The position numbers were made by a program, and so were the translations under genes. Below are positions 25,264 to 33,196 of a DNA stretch of 33,196 nucleotides, in pieces; the first letter of the stretch is position 1, and the number at the start of each line of letters is the position of its first letter. Origin of the DNA: Spirochaetota bacterium (GTDB lineage Bacteria > Spirochaetota > UBA4802 > UB4802). The notes under the pieces were generated by a model that searched no databases, was not told where the DNA came from, and saw nothing but the letters and a program-made list of their open reading frames with translations. Location of the stretch: assembly GCA_029907515.1 (NCBI GenBank), contig JARYLT010000021.1, positions 1-33,196 of the forward strand. Reading direction: 5' to 3'.

Positions 25264-25280
25264 TGTGCACCTCTCATTTT

Positions 25281-25304
25281 TTGACGATAGTATTGACGAT
25301 AGTA
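25281..25304. repeat. Perfect tandem repeat, 2 x 12 bp
   Basis: TTGACGATAGTA occurs twice without a gap (25281-25292 and 25293-25304), in the leader of the HEAT-repeat gene. The unit contains CGATAGT, close to the dispersed octamer GCGATAGT. The two copies could be a paired regulator site. On the plus strand each also offers a TTGACG -35. Confidence 0.8.
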
Positions 25305-25314
25305 TATTTTATGT

Positions 25315-25344
25315 ATAGTATCCTTTTTTTGAAAAGAATGTCAA
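25315..25344 (-). promoter_or_regulatory. Sigma70-type promoter for the HEAT-repeat gene
   Basis: On the minus strand TTGACA (25339-25344), an 18-base spacer and TACTAT (25315-25320) predict a start near 25308. The leader of about 45 bases covers the tandem repeat and the ribosome-binding site. Confidence 0.6.
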
Positions 25345-25373
25345 TGATTTTCTTATGTAAATATATAATTTTT

Positions 25374-25403
25374 GCGATAGTTACTATTGACAGGAACTAT
25401 CGC
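25374..25403. repeat. Inverted repeat of the ACTATCGC element enclosing a TTGACA box
   Basis: GCGATAGTT (25374-25382) and AACTATCGC (25395-25403) are perfect 9-bp inverted arms around a 12-base spacer. The spacer carries TTGACA at 25387-25392. It lies 30 bases before the pseudoreceiver gene. The placement suggests an operator overlapping its promoter, although no good -10 is visible after the TTGACA. Confidence 0.7.
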
Positions 25404-25433
25404 CAGGTACTTTTTTTAAAGTAATGAGCTTCT

Positions 25434-26369
25434 ATGAATACGATATTATTAGTTGACCATACAGACTATAAACACGAAATACATAAATATCTTTCACAAA
25501 ATTATACCGTTTTGATGGCGGATTCAGCATATGACGCAATTACAACATTAAATATGCAGGATGTTGATCTGGTAATTTCACAGGTTGAGCTGCCTGGCGA
25601 TAATGCTTTTGATCTTTATAATTATTTACAAAAGCACTACACCTATATACCAGCAATTATGATTACTGAAAAAAATATGGATACCTTTTTTGATAAAATC
25701 TTTATTCAGGGTATTGGTAATGTATTGAAGATACCAGTTAATCAAAATGAATTTACCAATCTTGTTACTAAACTTATCACACGAAAAAATATTTTTGGCC
25801 TGGAAAATTATGTGGCCAACATAATTAATACAAATGCCATACGCATTAATGCTTCTCTTCAAATCCAGCCAGCAGTAGAAAAAATACTGGCTACCATAGA
25901 ATCATGGGGATTTACTATTAAAAATAAAAGCGTTTTAAATTTAATACTTAATGAAATGATTATCAATGCAGTGTACCATTCACATGGGTATACCCGTGAA
26001 AAGGAAATGCGAATTCCTATCCAGCTTAAAGAAGGTCAATTTGTTGATATCACCTTCTGTCATAATGCCAGGACCTATGCTATTGCAATAACTGATTATC
26101 AGGGAACTCTTACTAAAGAAAAAATATTACACAGTATTCATAAAGCCATTGAACAGGAGCAACTGATTCTTAAAGCAGCTGAAACCGGTGAAGATATCAG
26201 CGATAAAATTTCAGAAACTGGACGCGGCATTGACCTTATGCGTAAATTAGCTTCTGAATTTTATTTTATCATTCAACAAAACAAACGAACAGAAATCATC
26301 CTGCTTTTTGAATCAGACCCCAATGCAAAGAAATCAAGCTCATTAAAAATTATTGAGGACTACCAGTAA
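25434..26369 (+). CDS. Pseudoreceiver fused to RsbW-like ATPase domain
   Basis: 311-residue cytosolic signalling protein. Residues 1-118 have the receiver fold (MNTILLVDHTDY, then VDLVISQVELPGDNAFDLY, MITEKN, VLKIPVN). Thr78 and Lys99 of the receiver switch are present, but the phospho-acceptor Asp position is Gln50, so it should not be phosphorylated in the usual way. Residues about 140-300 form a GHKL ATPase of the RsbW/anti-sigma type: N-box LILNEMIINAVYHS (Glu174, Asn178), ITDYQGTL (DxxG) and ETGRGIDLMRKLA (G2). No HisKA dimerisation segment is present. A serine kinase acting on a STAS protein is inferred, with the phosphatase at 21952 as a possible opponent. No strong ribosome-binding site is seen. 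Confidence 0.85.
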   Translation: MNTILLVDHTDYKHEIHKYLSQNYTVLMADSAYDAITTLNMQDVDLVISQVELPGDNAFDLYNYLQKHYTYIPAIMITEKNMDTFFDKIFIQGIGNVLKIPVNQNEFTNLVTKLITRKNIFGLENYVANIINTNAIRINASLQIQPAVEKILATIESWGFTIKNKSVLNLILNEMIINAVYHSHGYTREKEMRIPIQLKEGQFVDITFCHNARTYAIAITDYQGTLTKEKILHSIHKAIEQEQLILKAAETGEDISDKISETGRGIDLMRKLASEFYFIIQQNKRTEIILLFESDPNAKKSSSLKIIEDYQ

Positions 26370-27542
26370 TCACTGGGATTCAGCACTTCGGCGCAAAAAA
26401 GCTGGGATATCCAGATCCTCATGTGAATAGTCTTTTACCCGCCGTTTTTCATAATCCAGTGAAAAAGACTTCATCTGAACTGGAACTTTTTTCTCCATTC
26501 TTTCCTTATTATTTCTGCCTTCAATAACTGTTAATGGAGTGCCAGTGGCTCTATCCAATTCATTGGGACGATTCAGCATATTAAGTTTGCGGTCAAACCC
26601 TGTTGCAATCACTGTTACCCTTATTTTGTCATCAAGTGCTGGGTCGATAGTTGCCCCAAAAATGATATTTGCATCCGGGTCAACCTGCTTATTAATAATT
26701 TCTGTTACTTCATTAACTTCATGTAATGATAAATCATTGCCACCAGCAATGTTGAGCAGCACTGCCTTTGCCCCATCAATTCCTGACTCTTCTAGTAGTG
26801 GGCTGTTTATTGCCATCTGTGTTGCTTCTATTGCTCTGTTTTCACCAACACCAATACCCACACCCATTATTGCATCACCGGTTTCCTTCATCACGGTTCT
26901 GACATCAGCAAAATCAACATTGACAAGACCAGTAACCATGATGATATCAGCAATTCCCTGCACACCCTGCCGCAAAATATCATCTGCCAGTTTAAATGCC
27001 TGATCTATAGGTGTATTACGATCAATAATCTTTAACAGAAGGTCATTGGGTATCACAATTATTGTATCAACTTTTTCTTTAAGATTTTTGATCCCTTCCT
27101 CTGCATGCTGCATTCTTCTTCGACCTTCAACACGGAATGGCTTTGTGACAACACCTACAACCAGCGCACCACATTCTTTTGCCACTTCGGCAACAATTGG
27201 CGCAGCACCTGTTCCGGTACCACCACCCATTCCCGCAGTGATGAATACCATATCAGCCCCTTTCAAGGCCTTTTCCAGTTTGTCTCTGTCTTCAAGTGCA
27301 GCTTCCCTACCAATTGATGGATCAGCACCTGCTCCCAATCCTCTGGTCAGCTTACCACCTATCTGGATTCTGTTTTGAGCCAGCGATGCCTTCAATTGCT
27401 GGGCATCCGTGTTCACAACAATATAGTCCACTCCTTCAAGGCCTGTTGCAATCATTCTGTTTACTGCATTGTTGCCTGCACCTCCAACGCCAACAACCTT
27501 GATAACAGTATTCATTTGTGGTTCTTCTTCAAATCTAAACAT
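26370..27542 (-). CDS. ftsZ: Cell division GTPase FtsZ
   Basis: Tubulin-like GTPase of 390 residues that forms the Z-ring. [17 protein letters not shown] (about residue 13) opens the GTP-binding domain. The signature loop is [20 protein letters not shown] and the T7 catalytic loop is [12 protein letters not shown] linker follows from about residue 320 to 370. The conserved C-terminal peptide LDIPAFLRR, used to bind FtsA, lies within the last 15 residues. GGAGG lies six bases before the ATG. It follows ftsA after 74 AT-rich bases that may hold an extra promoter (TTGAAT, 17 bases, TAAAAA). Its stop directly abuts the stop of the convergent pseudoreceiver gene, with no base between them. Confidence 0.98.
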   Translation of the reverse strand: MFRFEEEPQMNTVIKVVGVGGAGNNAVNRMIATGLEGVDYIVVNTDAQQLKASLAQNRIQIGGKLTRGLGAGADPSIGREAALEDRDKLEKALKGADMVFITAGMGGGTGTGAAPIVAEVAKECGALVVGVVTKPFRVEGRRRMQHAEEGIKNLKEKVDTIIVIPNDLLLKIIDRNTPIDQAFKLADDILRQGVQGIADIIMVTGLVNVDFADVRTVMKETGDAIMGVGIGVGENRAIEATQMAINSPLLEESGIDGAKAVLLNIAGGNDLSLHEVNEVTEIINKQVDPDANIIFGATIDPALDDKIRVTVIATGFDRKLNMLNRPNELDRATGTPLTVIEGRNNKERMEKKVPVQMKSFSLDYEKRRVKDYSHEDLDIPAFLRRSAESQ

Positions 27543-27616
27543 TATTTCCTCCTTTTTAATTATGTCGCATTATTTTTTAAAAAAAATTAATAAAAAATTC
27601 AACTACAACACCTGTA

Positions 27617-28858
27617 TTATAAATAATCATTAAAAATATGCTTGAGTTTATCCTTAAAACTTGTAAAAGCACTTTTAGTTTTGCGTGTTTGCCTCACCTG
27701 GCTCATCTTAGCACCATATTTCAATAATCCAACACCATTGGCATACACGGGAGTTGACACAACATCCTTCAATCCGGCAATATTCTCTGGGACGCCAACA
27801 CGTACCGGCATTCCAAATACTCTTTCGGCTGCCTCCACGGTACCTTCTATCATGCTGCCACCACCAGTCAACACCACCCCAGCTGCCAGTATTTCTTTTT
27901 TACCACTCTTTACCAGTTCATTATCAATCATTTCCATTATCTCAATCATCCGCGGTTCAATTATCTGTGCCAGCTCATGCCTGAATAATCTCCGCGGTGC
28001 CCTTCCACCAACCGATGGCACCTCAATCGTCTCAGAAGCATCAACCAGATCTACCACTGCGCATCCATATTTCTTCTTGATAACTTCTGCTGAATCAATT
28101 GGCGTCCTTAATCCTATGGATATATCATTGGTAACATGTATGCCGCCTATCCCCAATACTGCCGAATATGCCACACCACCTTCTATAAAAATGATGATAT
28201 CTGTTGTTCCACCACCTATATCCACAAGCGCAACACCTAAATCCTTTTCATCACGGCTCAACGTTGCTTCAGCAGAAGCCAGAGGCGAAAATACTATGTC
28301 ATTACAGGTAAAGCCAGCTTTATTAATAGATTTCACCATATTCTGAATGCTTGTAGTAGAGCCAGTAATAATATGCACTTCAGCTTCAAGCCTTACACCA
28401 GTCATTCCTATAGGATCCTTTATACCTGTCTGATCATCAACAGCAAATTCTTTGGAGAGAACATGGATTATCTCTCTATCCATGGGGATAACGATAGCCT
28501 GTGCAGCTTCAATAACCCGTTTCATTTCAAGTGGCGTGATTGTACGGCTTCGGTTTGCAACAGCAACCACACCTCTTGAGTTTTCACCTTTTATATGCTG
28601 CCCGGTAACACCAACAAATACTGAACTTACTTCACAACCAGCCATCAACTCTGCATCTTCTATCGCCTTGACAATTGAAGAAACGGTATTATCAATATTT
28701 ACTATAACGCCATTTTTTAAACCTCGTGAAGGTGCAACCCCAACACCTACAACCTCAACCTGTTTATTCTCATTCAAAAAGCCAATGACTGCACAGGTTT
28801 TTGTTGTTCCGATATCCAGTCCTACAACAATGTTATCTAATATGGTATCTTCTTTCAT
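27617..28858 (-). CDS. ftsA: Cell division protein FtsA
   Basis: Actin-fold membrane tether of the Z-ring, 413 residues. VVGLDIGTTKTCAVIG is the phosphate-1 loop (about residues 10-25), ALVDIGGGTTDIIIF the phosphate-2 loop and AAGVVLTGGGSMIEG the adenosine loop. The C terminus SFKDKLKHIFNDYL is an amphipathic basic helix, the usual membrane-targeting sequence. The SHS2/1C subdomain lies between about residues 85 and 165. The ATG at 28858 has GGTGA five bases upstream and lies five bases after the ftsQ stop. An ATG at 28870 overlapping ftsQ is also possible and would add four residues. Confidence 0.96.
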   Translation of the reverse strand: MKEDTILDNIVVGLDIGTTKTCAVIGFLNENKQVEVVGVGVAPSRGLKNGVIVNIDNTVSSIVKAIEDAELMAGCEVSSVFVGVTGQHIKGENSRGVVAVANRSRTITPLEMKRVIEAAQAIVIPMDREIIHVLSKEFAVDDQTGIKDPIGMTGVRLEAEVHIITGSTTSIQNMVKSINKAGFTCNDIVFSPLASAEATLSRDEKDLGVALVDIGGGTTDIIIFIEGGVAYSAVLGIGGIHVTNDISIGLRTPIDSAEVIKKKYGCAVVDLVDASETIEVPSVGGRAPRRLFRHELAQIIEPRMIEIMEMIDNELVKSGKKEILAAGVVLTGGGSMIEGTVEAAERVFGMPVRVGVPENIAGLKDVVSTPVYANGVGLLKYGAKMSQVRQTRKTKSAFTSFKDKLKHIFNDYL

Positions 28859-28863
28859 ATCTG

Positions 28864-29550
28864 TCACCATACCACCATTCGTTTTTGTGTCACCATGGCA
28901 TTACCAGGATAAGCTTTTTTACTATCATATACTCCTACAACAGCATCAAGTAATGAAAGGCCATTGTATGTTTCATCCCATATACATCGTGATGTAAAAC
29001 CATGAAATTGCACATACGATACTTCGGGATCAGTACAATCAATGACTGAAATTCTGCTTACAATGGCATTGTTGTGTATCATGTTTTTCAGAATCATAAG
29101 AATATGAATTATTCTTGGCGATAGTTTACTGTTAATAACCTCTGCCTGGTTTATTTTAATTATCGGTCGGTCATAGGCATAAACTCTACTGGTTGGCATA
29201 ATATTCAGATTTGAATCCACCTCAACTGAAACAAGCGAATCTCCTTTATCATAGAGAATAATAGCCAGGATATCCTTTTCCACTACCTGTATTGTACATA
29301 TGTTCTTTTCGATAGTAATATTATACGATTCAATGATGATATTTTTCTTCAACCCTTCATTCAACACAGCAACATCCACGAAAATTTTTCCATCTTTCAT
29401 AAAAACGCCATGTTGCAATATTTCATGCTGGGTAACATATTTCAATCCCTGAAACCTCACATGAGTTACCTGCACCACATCTGCGTGCGTTACGGTGGGT
29501 ATAACTCCACAAAACAGTATCATTATCCAGATGTAAAAAGCAACCTTCAC
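28864..29550 (-). CDS. ftsQ: FtsQ/DivIB-like division protein with POTRA domain
   Basis: 228-residue bitopic or exported division protein assigned from both sequence and position between murC and ftsA. After an N-terminal hydrophobic stretch (residues 4-20), VTHVRFQGLKYVTQHEILQH is a POTRA-type opening (FtsQ alpha and beta region), followed by repeated beta segments such as NITIEKNICTIQVVEKDIL and VSVEVDSNLNIMP. The N terminus lacks the cytoplasmic tail usual for FtsQ and ends in VTHADVV, which resembles a signal-peptidase site. Similarity is weak, as usual for this family. A GTG start overlaps the murC stop by four bases. Confidence 0.8.
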   Translation of the reverse strand: MKVAFYIWIMILFCGVIPTVTHADVVQVTHVRFQGLKYVTQHEILQHGVFMKDGKIFVDVAVLNEGLKKNIIIESYNITIEKNICTIQVVEKDILAIILYDKGDSLVSVEVDSNLNIMPTSRVYAYDRPIIKINQAEVINSKLSPRIIHILMILKNMIHNNAIVSRISVIDCTDPEVSYVQFHGFTSRCIWDETYNGLSLLDAVVGVYDSKKAYPGNAMVTQKRMVVW

Positions 29551-30926
29551 CTTATCCCTTTACCCTCTATTACTGAAAGTATCTTTGGCCCAACTTTATA
29601 AATATCACCAGCACCCAGCGTCAGGATTACATCACCTTCTCTGGCTATCCTGCATACATATTCCGGAACATCATCTAAGTGCTGAATAATTTCCACATCT
29701 CTTCCCTCATGTTTCTTAACCGCCTGCTGTATCAGCTGGCTGCTGACACCTTCAATTGGTTCCTCACCAGCTGGATAAATTTCGGTTAAAAACAACTCAT
29801 CAGCCATTGCAAATGCCTGCCCAAATTCATCATACAGATACTGTGTCCTGGAATAACGGTGTGGCTGGAAAATAACTACAACTCGCCTCCCCAACTGTTT
29901 TACTGCCTCCAATGTTGCCCGTATCTCAGTTGGATGGTGACCATAGTCATCTACTACCAGAATGCCCCGGGCTTCTCCAATTTTCTCTAAGCGCCTTCCA
30001 ACACCTTTAAATGCGGCAATAGCATCAGCAATCTTTTCAAATGATAATCCTAATTCTAAGGCAACAGCAACAACAGCCAGTGAATTAATAATATTATGTT
30101 TGCCAAGTAATGTAAGAACTATCTCCCCTAACTTTTCCTCTTTGTAATAACAACTATACCTTGTTGAACCATTGAGTAGTTTAACATCACCTGCCCTAAA
30201 ATCAGCCTTTGGATTAAATCCATACGTTACAAATGGGCGTTCAATTTTTGGTAAAAGTTCAAAGACTACCGGATCATCAATACACACTACTGAATAGCCA
30301 TAAAATGGTATATTATTCATATAAGTAACAAAGGCTTCTTTAATCCCTTCAAAAAATTTATAGTGATCCAGATGATCCGCATCAATATTGGTAACAACTC
30401 CAATCGTTGGCATAAGTTTAAGAAATGACCCATCCGATTCATCTGCTTCAAATACTATATACTCTCCCTGGCCTACCCGCGCATTGCTTCCAAAGTTAAG
30501 CACTTTTCCGCCCACAACTGCTGTTGGATTGAGCCCACCATGATACAGCACATACGAAAGCATGGATGATGTTGTAGTTTTGCCATGGGTACCTGCAACA
30601 CCAATACCATGTTTTAACCTAACCAGTTCAGCAAGCATTTCTGAACGGTGTATAACAGGTATTTTTTTATTTTTCGCTTCAATAAGTTCAGGATTGTTTT
30701 TATGTATGGCACTGGACGTTACAACAACATGATAATCCTTTATATTAGAAGGATAATGCCCAATAAATATTGTTGCACCCATTTTTTGCAATCGTCTGGT
30801 TTGTTCTGATTCACGCAGATCTGATCCTGAAACCTCATAGCCTAAATTAATAAGGATCTCAGCAATACCGGACATCCCGATACCACCAATCCCAATAAAA
30901 TGCATCTTTTTTGACTTTCTGAACAC
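29547..30926 (-). CDS. murC: UDP-N-acetylmuramate--L-alanine ligase MurC
   Basis: Cytoplasmic ATP-dependent ligase adding L-Ala to UDP-MurNAc, 459 residues (normal length). The N-terminal UDP-binding fold is MHFIGIGGIGMSGIAEILI, the ATP loop is GVAGTHGKTTTSSML (about residues 108-122), the central domain shows TNIDADHLDHYKFF and the C-terminal domain shows VVDDYGHHPTEIRATLEAVK and VVIFQPHRYSRTQYL, all typical of MurC. A GTG start with AGGAG eight bases upstream fits. It begins 11 bases after the murG stop and overlaps ftsQ by four bases. Confidence 0.97.
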   Translation of the reverse strand: MFRKSKKMHFIGIGGIGMSGIAEILINLGYEVSGSDLRESEQTRRLQKMGATIFIGHYPSNIKDYHVVVTSSAIHKNNPELIEAKNKKIPVIHRSEMLAELVRLKHGIGVAGTHGKTTTSSMLSYVLYHGGLNPTAVVGGKVLNFGSNARVGQGEYIVFEADESDGSFLKLMPTIGVVTNIDADHLDHYKFFEGIKEAFVTYMNNIPFYGYSVVCIDDPVVFELLPKIERPFVTYGFNPKADFRAGDVKLLNGSTRYSCYYKEEKLGEIVLTLLGKHNIINSLAVVAVALELGLSFEKIADAIAAFKGVGRRLEKIGEARGILVVDDYGHHPTEIRATLEAVKQLGRRVVVIFQPHRYSRTQYLYDEFGQAFAMADELFLTEIYPAGEEPIEGVSSQLIQQAVKKHEGRDVEIIQHLDDVPEYVCRIAREGDVILTLGAGDIYKVGPKILSVIEGKGIR

Positions 30927-30937
30927 GTCCTGTACTC

Positions 30938-32050
30938 CTATTTTTTCAAATCACAATCTTTCACAATGAAATTTACTATATCCTGTGCAGCATTAATTCT
31001 TGCCAATGACTTTGCCTTTGCAGACATCCTGGACAGCAATGTTTCATTATCAAGCAAATCAAAAAGCAGTGGTGCCACCTTCTGAGCTGTCGCTTCACTA
31101 TTTTCAATCATTTCGGCTGCACCGGCTTTCACAAACTCCATGGCATTTTTCTTCTGATGGTCCTTTGCGGCATAGGGATAGGGAATTAATAGTGAAGGTA
31201 TTCCCCATGCTGCAAGCTCCATTAATACACCAGCACCGGCCCTGCTTATTGCAATATCACATGCCGCATACGAATTTTCAACATCAAGTATATATGGTGC
31301 AAGAAATATTGAAGCCCTGTGTGCCACATTCTGCAGCTTTTCCTTAAATTGTTCATATGAATATGTACCAGTGCTCCAGATGATGCCAGTATCAGTAAAA
31401 TTTTCAGGATACTGTGTTAGCATATCATACATGATTTCATTGAGTTTTAAGGCTCCCTGGCTTCCGCCTATTACCAGTATAACTTTTTTGCAATGCATCA
31501 TGTTGAAACGTTTTAATGCTACATCCTTATCCACCTGTTTTAACACATGTTTGCGGACAGGATTGCCAGTATGAATAATTGAATGGGCAATTTCAATATC
31601 ACAATAATCCGCCGTGGCTTCAAATGTTGTGAACAGTGCCTTTGCCCGTTTTGCAAATAGATTGGTTACCATTCCGGGAACAACATTCTGCTCACATAGA
31701 TATACTGGAATCTTTTTTAATAGTGCTCCAACCAGAGAAGGGGCTGAAACATATCCACCCATGCCTATGACTGCTGCAACATTATTTTTTGTAATAAACC
31801 TCATTGTCCACACTAATGCTGAAATAAACCGCACTGCAAAAGCGGGAAGATTAAAAATATTTTTCCACATCGTTGGCGCATTATAGGTGTACAAATTCTC
31901 TATTGTATTTAATGAAGAAAATTTTACATCGTTAGATCCTACTAATAATATGGGATTATATCCCAGTGATTTGAACTCCTCATATAATGCAATTCCCGGC
32001 ATAATGTGCCCGCCTGTACCTCCACCACTGATCAACACTGTTCCTTTCAT
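30938..32050 (-). CDS. murG: Lipid II synthase MurG
   Basis: Peripheral membrane GT-B glycosyltransferase that adds GlcNAc to lipid I, 370 residues. The first glycine-rich loop is LISGGGTGGHIMPG (about residues 6-19), the second is YVSAPSLVGALL, and the donor-binding region shows VILVIGGSQGALKLNEIM and ISRAGAGVLMELAAWGIPSL. The ATG at 32050 overlaps the ftsW stop by four bases and has GAGGTG about five bases upstream. An in-frame GTG at 32056 is less likely. Confidence 0.96.
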   Translation of the reverse strand: MKGTVLISGGGTGGHIMPGIALYEEFKSLGYNPILLVGSNDVKFSSLNTIENLYTYNAPTMWKNIFNLPAFAVRFISALVWTMRFITKNNVAAVIGMGGYVSAPSLVGALLKKIPVYLCEQNVVPGMVTNLFAKRAKALFTTFEATADYCDIEIAHSIIHTGNPVRKHVLKQVDKDVALKRFNMMHCKKVILVIGGSQGALKLNEIMYDMLTQYPENFTDTGIIWSTGTYSYEQFKEKLQNVAHRASIFLAPYILDVENSYAACDIAISRAGAGVLMELAAWGIPSLLIPYPYAAKDHQKKNAMEFVKAGAAEMIENSEATAQKVAPLLFDLLDNETLLSRMSAKAKSLARINAAQDIVNFIVKDCDLKK

Positions 32051-33196
32051 ACCCACACCTCGCCACTGTATTTAAGCTCCTGGGCAACTACCTCACGATA
32101 TTTTGAAATATTTAACAGAATACCCGTCCCAATCATGGTTATCACCAGCGATGATCCACCATAACTTATAAACGGCAAAGGGATTCCTGTTGTTGGCAAC
32201 ACACCAATAACAACACTAATATTCAAAAATGCCTGTACTGTAACAAGCAATGTTAATCCCATAGCTAGCAATCTTCCATATTCATCCGGTGCACGCAGGG
32301 CAATCTTTACCCCAAAGTAGAAAAAAAGCAAATAGAGAATCACCACGCTAAAAGTTCCTACCAGTCCTGTTTCCTCAGCAATAACAGCAAATATAAAATC
32401 TGTATGTGGTTCTGGAAGGCGTTTTATCTTCTGAGTACCTGAACCCAGACCTGCGCCTAAAAGCCCACCTAACTTAAATGCAATAAATGATTGTATAATA
32501 TGATACCCTTTCCCAAATCGGTCTGACCATGGATCCAAAAATGCAAGTATTCGTTCACGCCTGTATTCCACCTGATAAATTAAAAGATAAAACATTGGCA
32601 CACTCAGCACAGCAAGCCCAAGCATATACATCAATGGAAAACCTGAAACAAACAAAAGCACCACCGAAATAATTGCAACATCTATTGCTGTCCCAAAATC
32701 AGGCTGAAGCATTATAAGCAAAAAGAAAACACCAACGATAAGCAGTGGCAATAGCAGCTGTAATACATTAATATCCCGCTGATGCTCATAGGAAAAAACT
32801 TTTGCAAAATATATAACGATAAATAATTTAACAAGTTCAGAAGGCTGGAACCTTAGTAATCCATAGCCCAACCACCGTGAAGACCCTTTAACTGAAATAC
32901 CCAATCCTGGTATCAGCACCAGTACCAGCGTTACAAGAGTAAACACAAGCATTATTTTTGTGTATTGCTGATAGTTCCGGTAATCAATCTGCTGAACAAA
33001 CATCATTATTATAAAACCAATACAGCTCCATAACAATTGCCGTTTTAAGAAATACAGGGAATCACCAAATGTTCTTTCTGCAAAAAGTGCACTTGCACTG
33101 TAGGTCATGGCAATACCAATGCCAATGAGTATAAAAGCCACTATAAATAGCCCCATCTCAGGTTCGCCTTTTCTGCGTGTATCAATGACTGCCTTT
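32047..33196 (-). CDS. ftsW: Lipid II polymerase FtsW (5' end cut by window edge)
   Basis: SEDS-family peptidoglycan glycosyltransferase of the division site. Ten hydrophobic segments are expected. Signature pieces are MTYSASALFAERTFGD, RFQPSELVKLFIVIYFAKV, LLIMLQPDFGTAIDV (with the catalytic Asp), GLGSGTQKIKRLPEPHTDFI and the C-terminal TGIPLPFISYGGSS. An ATG occurs at 33156, but the frame stays open to the window edge through RRKGEPE, the polar N-terminal tail normally seen before the first membrane segment. The true start is therefore probably beyond 33196. It is first of the genes in the visible division cluster and overlaps murG by four bases. FtsW rather than RodA is supported by this context. 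Confidence 0.93.
   Translation of the reverse strand, partial: KAVIDTRRKGEPEMGLFIVAFILIGIGIAMTYSASALFAERTFGDSLYFLKRQLLWSCIGFIIMMFVQQIDYRNYQQYTKIMLVFTLVTLVLVLIPGLGISVKGSSRWLGYGLLRFQPSELVKLFIVIYFAKVFSYEHQRDINVLQLLLPLLIVGVFFLLIMLQPDFGTAIDVAIISVVLLFVSGFPLMYMLGLAVLSVPMFYLLIYQVEYRRERILAFLDPWSDRFGKGYHIIQSFIAFKLGGLLGAGLGSGTQKIKRLPEPHTDFIFAVIAEETGLVGTFSVVILYLLFFYFGVKIALRAPDEYGRLLAMGLTLLVTVQAFLNISVVIGVLPTTGIPLPFISYGGSSLVITMIGTGILLNISKYREVVAQELKYSGEVWV

Noticed and set aside
27642-28346. Long open frame (234 codons) antisense to ftsA, and similar ones at 20194-20763 and 17381-17911
   Set aside because: They are shadows of well-supported genes, with odd Ser/Pro/Thr-rich composition and no start signals or motifs.
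380-29125. Reading the ACTATCGC octamer as the Chi site of this RecBCD
   Set aside because: Chi sites are strongly strand-biased with replication, whereas the 13 copies here are nearly equal in the two orientations (7 to 6).

Overview
The window is AT-rich chromosomal DNA from a diderm bacterium. It has a lipoprotein-type signal, a secreted M23 peptidase, FtsQ and RecBCD. The mix of a 7TMR-DISM receptor with a SpoIIE-type phosphatase, a class III cyclase, an RsbW-like kinase domain and abundant HEPN/MNT-type small genes fits a Spirochaetota-like (Leptospira-like) lineage. That placement is inference from gene content only. No rRNA, tRNA, insertion sequence or CRISPR array was seen.

Layout. 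(1) 67-4254, minus: a run of ketopantoate-reductase-like enzyme, Bax-inhibitor-1 membrane protein, a 29-residue SEC-C microprotein, an M23 peptidase with a discoidin-like domain, and an MFS transporter, mostly overlapping or a few bases apart. (2) 4372-14011, minus: the recombination operon recC-recB-recD, preceded without an obvious break by an MNT/HEPN toxin-antitoxin pair and a truncated second copy of the MNT gene whose stop overlaps the recC start. (3) 14012-15134: a small-gene island with an AbrB-type regulator, and a CopZ-N/BFD-like [2Fe-2S] protein. The reading frame of the latter crosses an in-frame TGA, which is followed by a SECIS-like hairpin. A perfect FNR-type box sits at a class II distance from a -10 element upstream. 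(4) 15135-18992, minus: hemolysin-III/PAQR protein, a small unknown protein, a GNAT-like protein, family 4 uracil-DNA glycosylase and a patatin-like phospholipase. (5) 19430-23922, plus: class III nucleotide cyclase, IlvD and a 7TMR-DISM/PP2C phosphatase. (6) 23926-26369: a PolB-type exonuclease and a HEAT-repeat exported protein (minus), then a pseudoreceiver-RsbW-like protein (plus). (7) 26370-33196, minus: the division and cell-wall cluster ftsW-murG-murC-ftsQ-ftsA-ftsZ, with ftsW running off the right edge.

How they work together. Region 7 makes lipid II and the Z-ring. Region 2 repairs double-strand breaks and degrades foreign DNA, and a toxin-antitoxin pair sits in its leader. Regions 5 and 6 hold a phosphatase and a kinase-like ATPase of the partner-switching type, without a STAS antagonist between them. 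The most unusual items are the candidate selenoprotein with its FNR-type promoter (14366-14676), the MNT remnant and 49-bp direct repeat in front of recC, and a dispersed octamer ACTATCGC seen 13 times.
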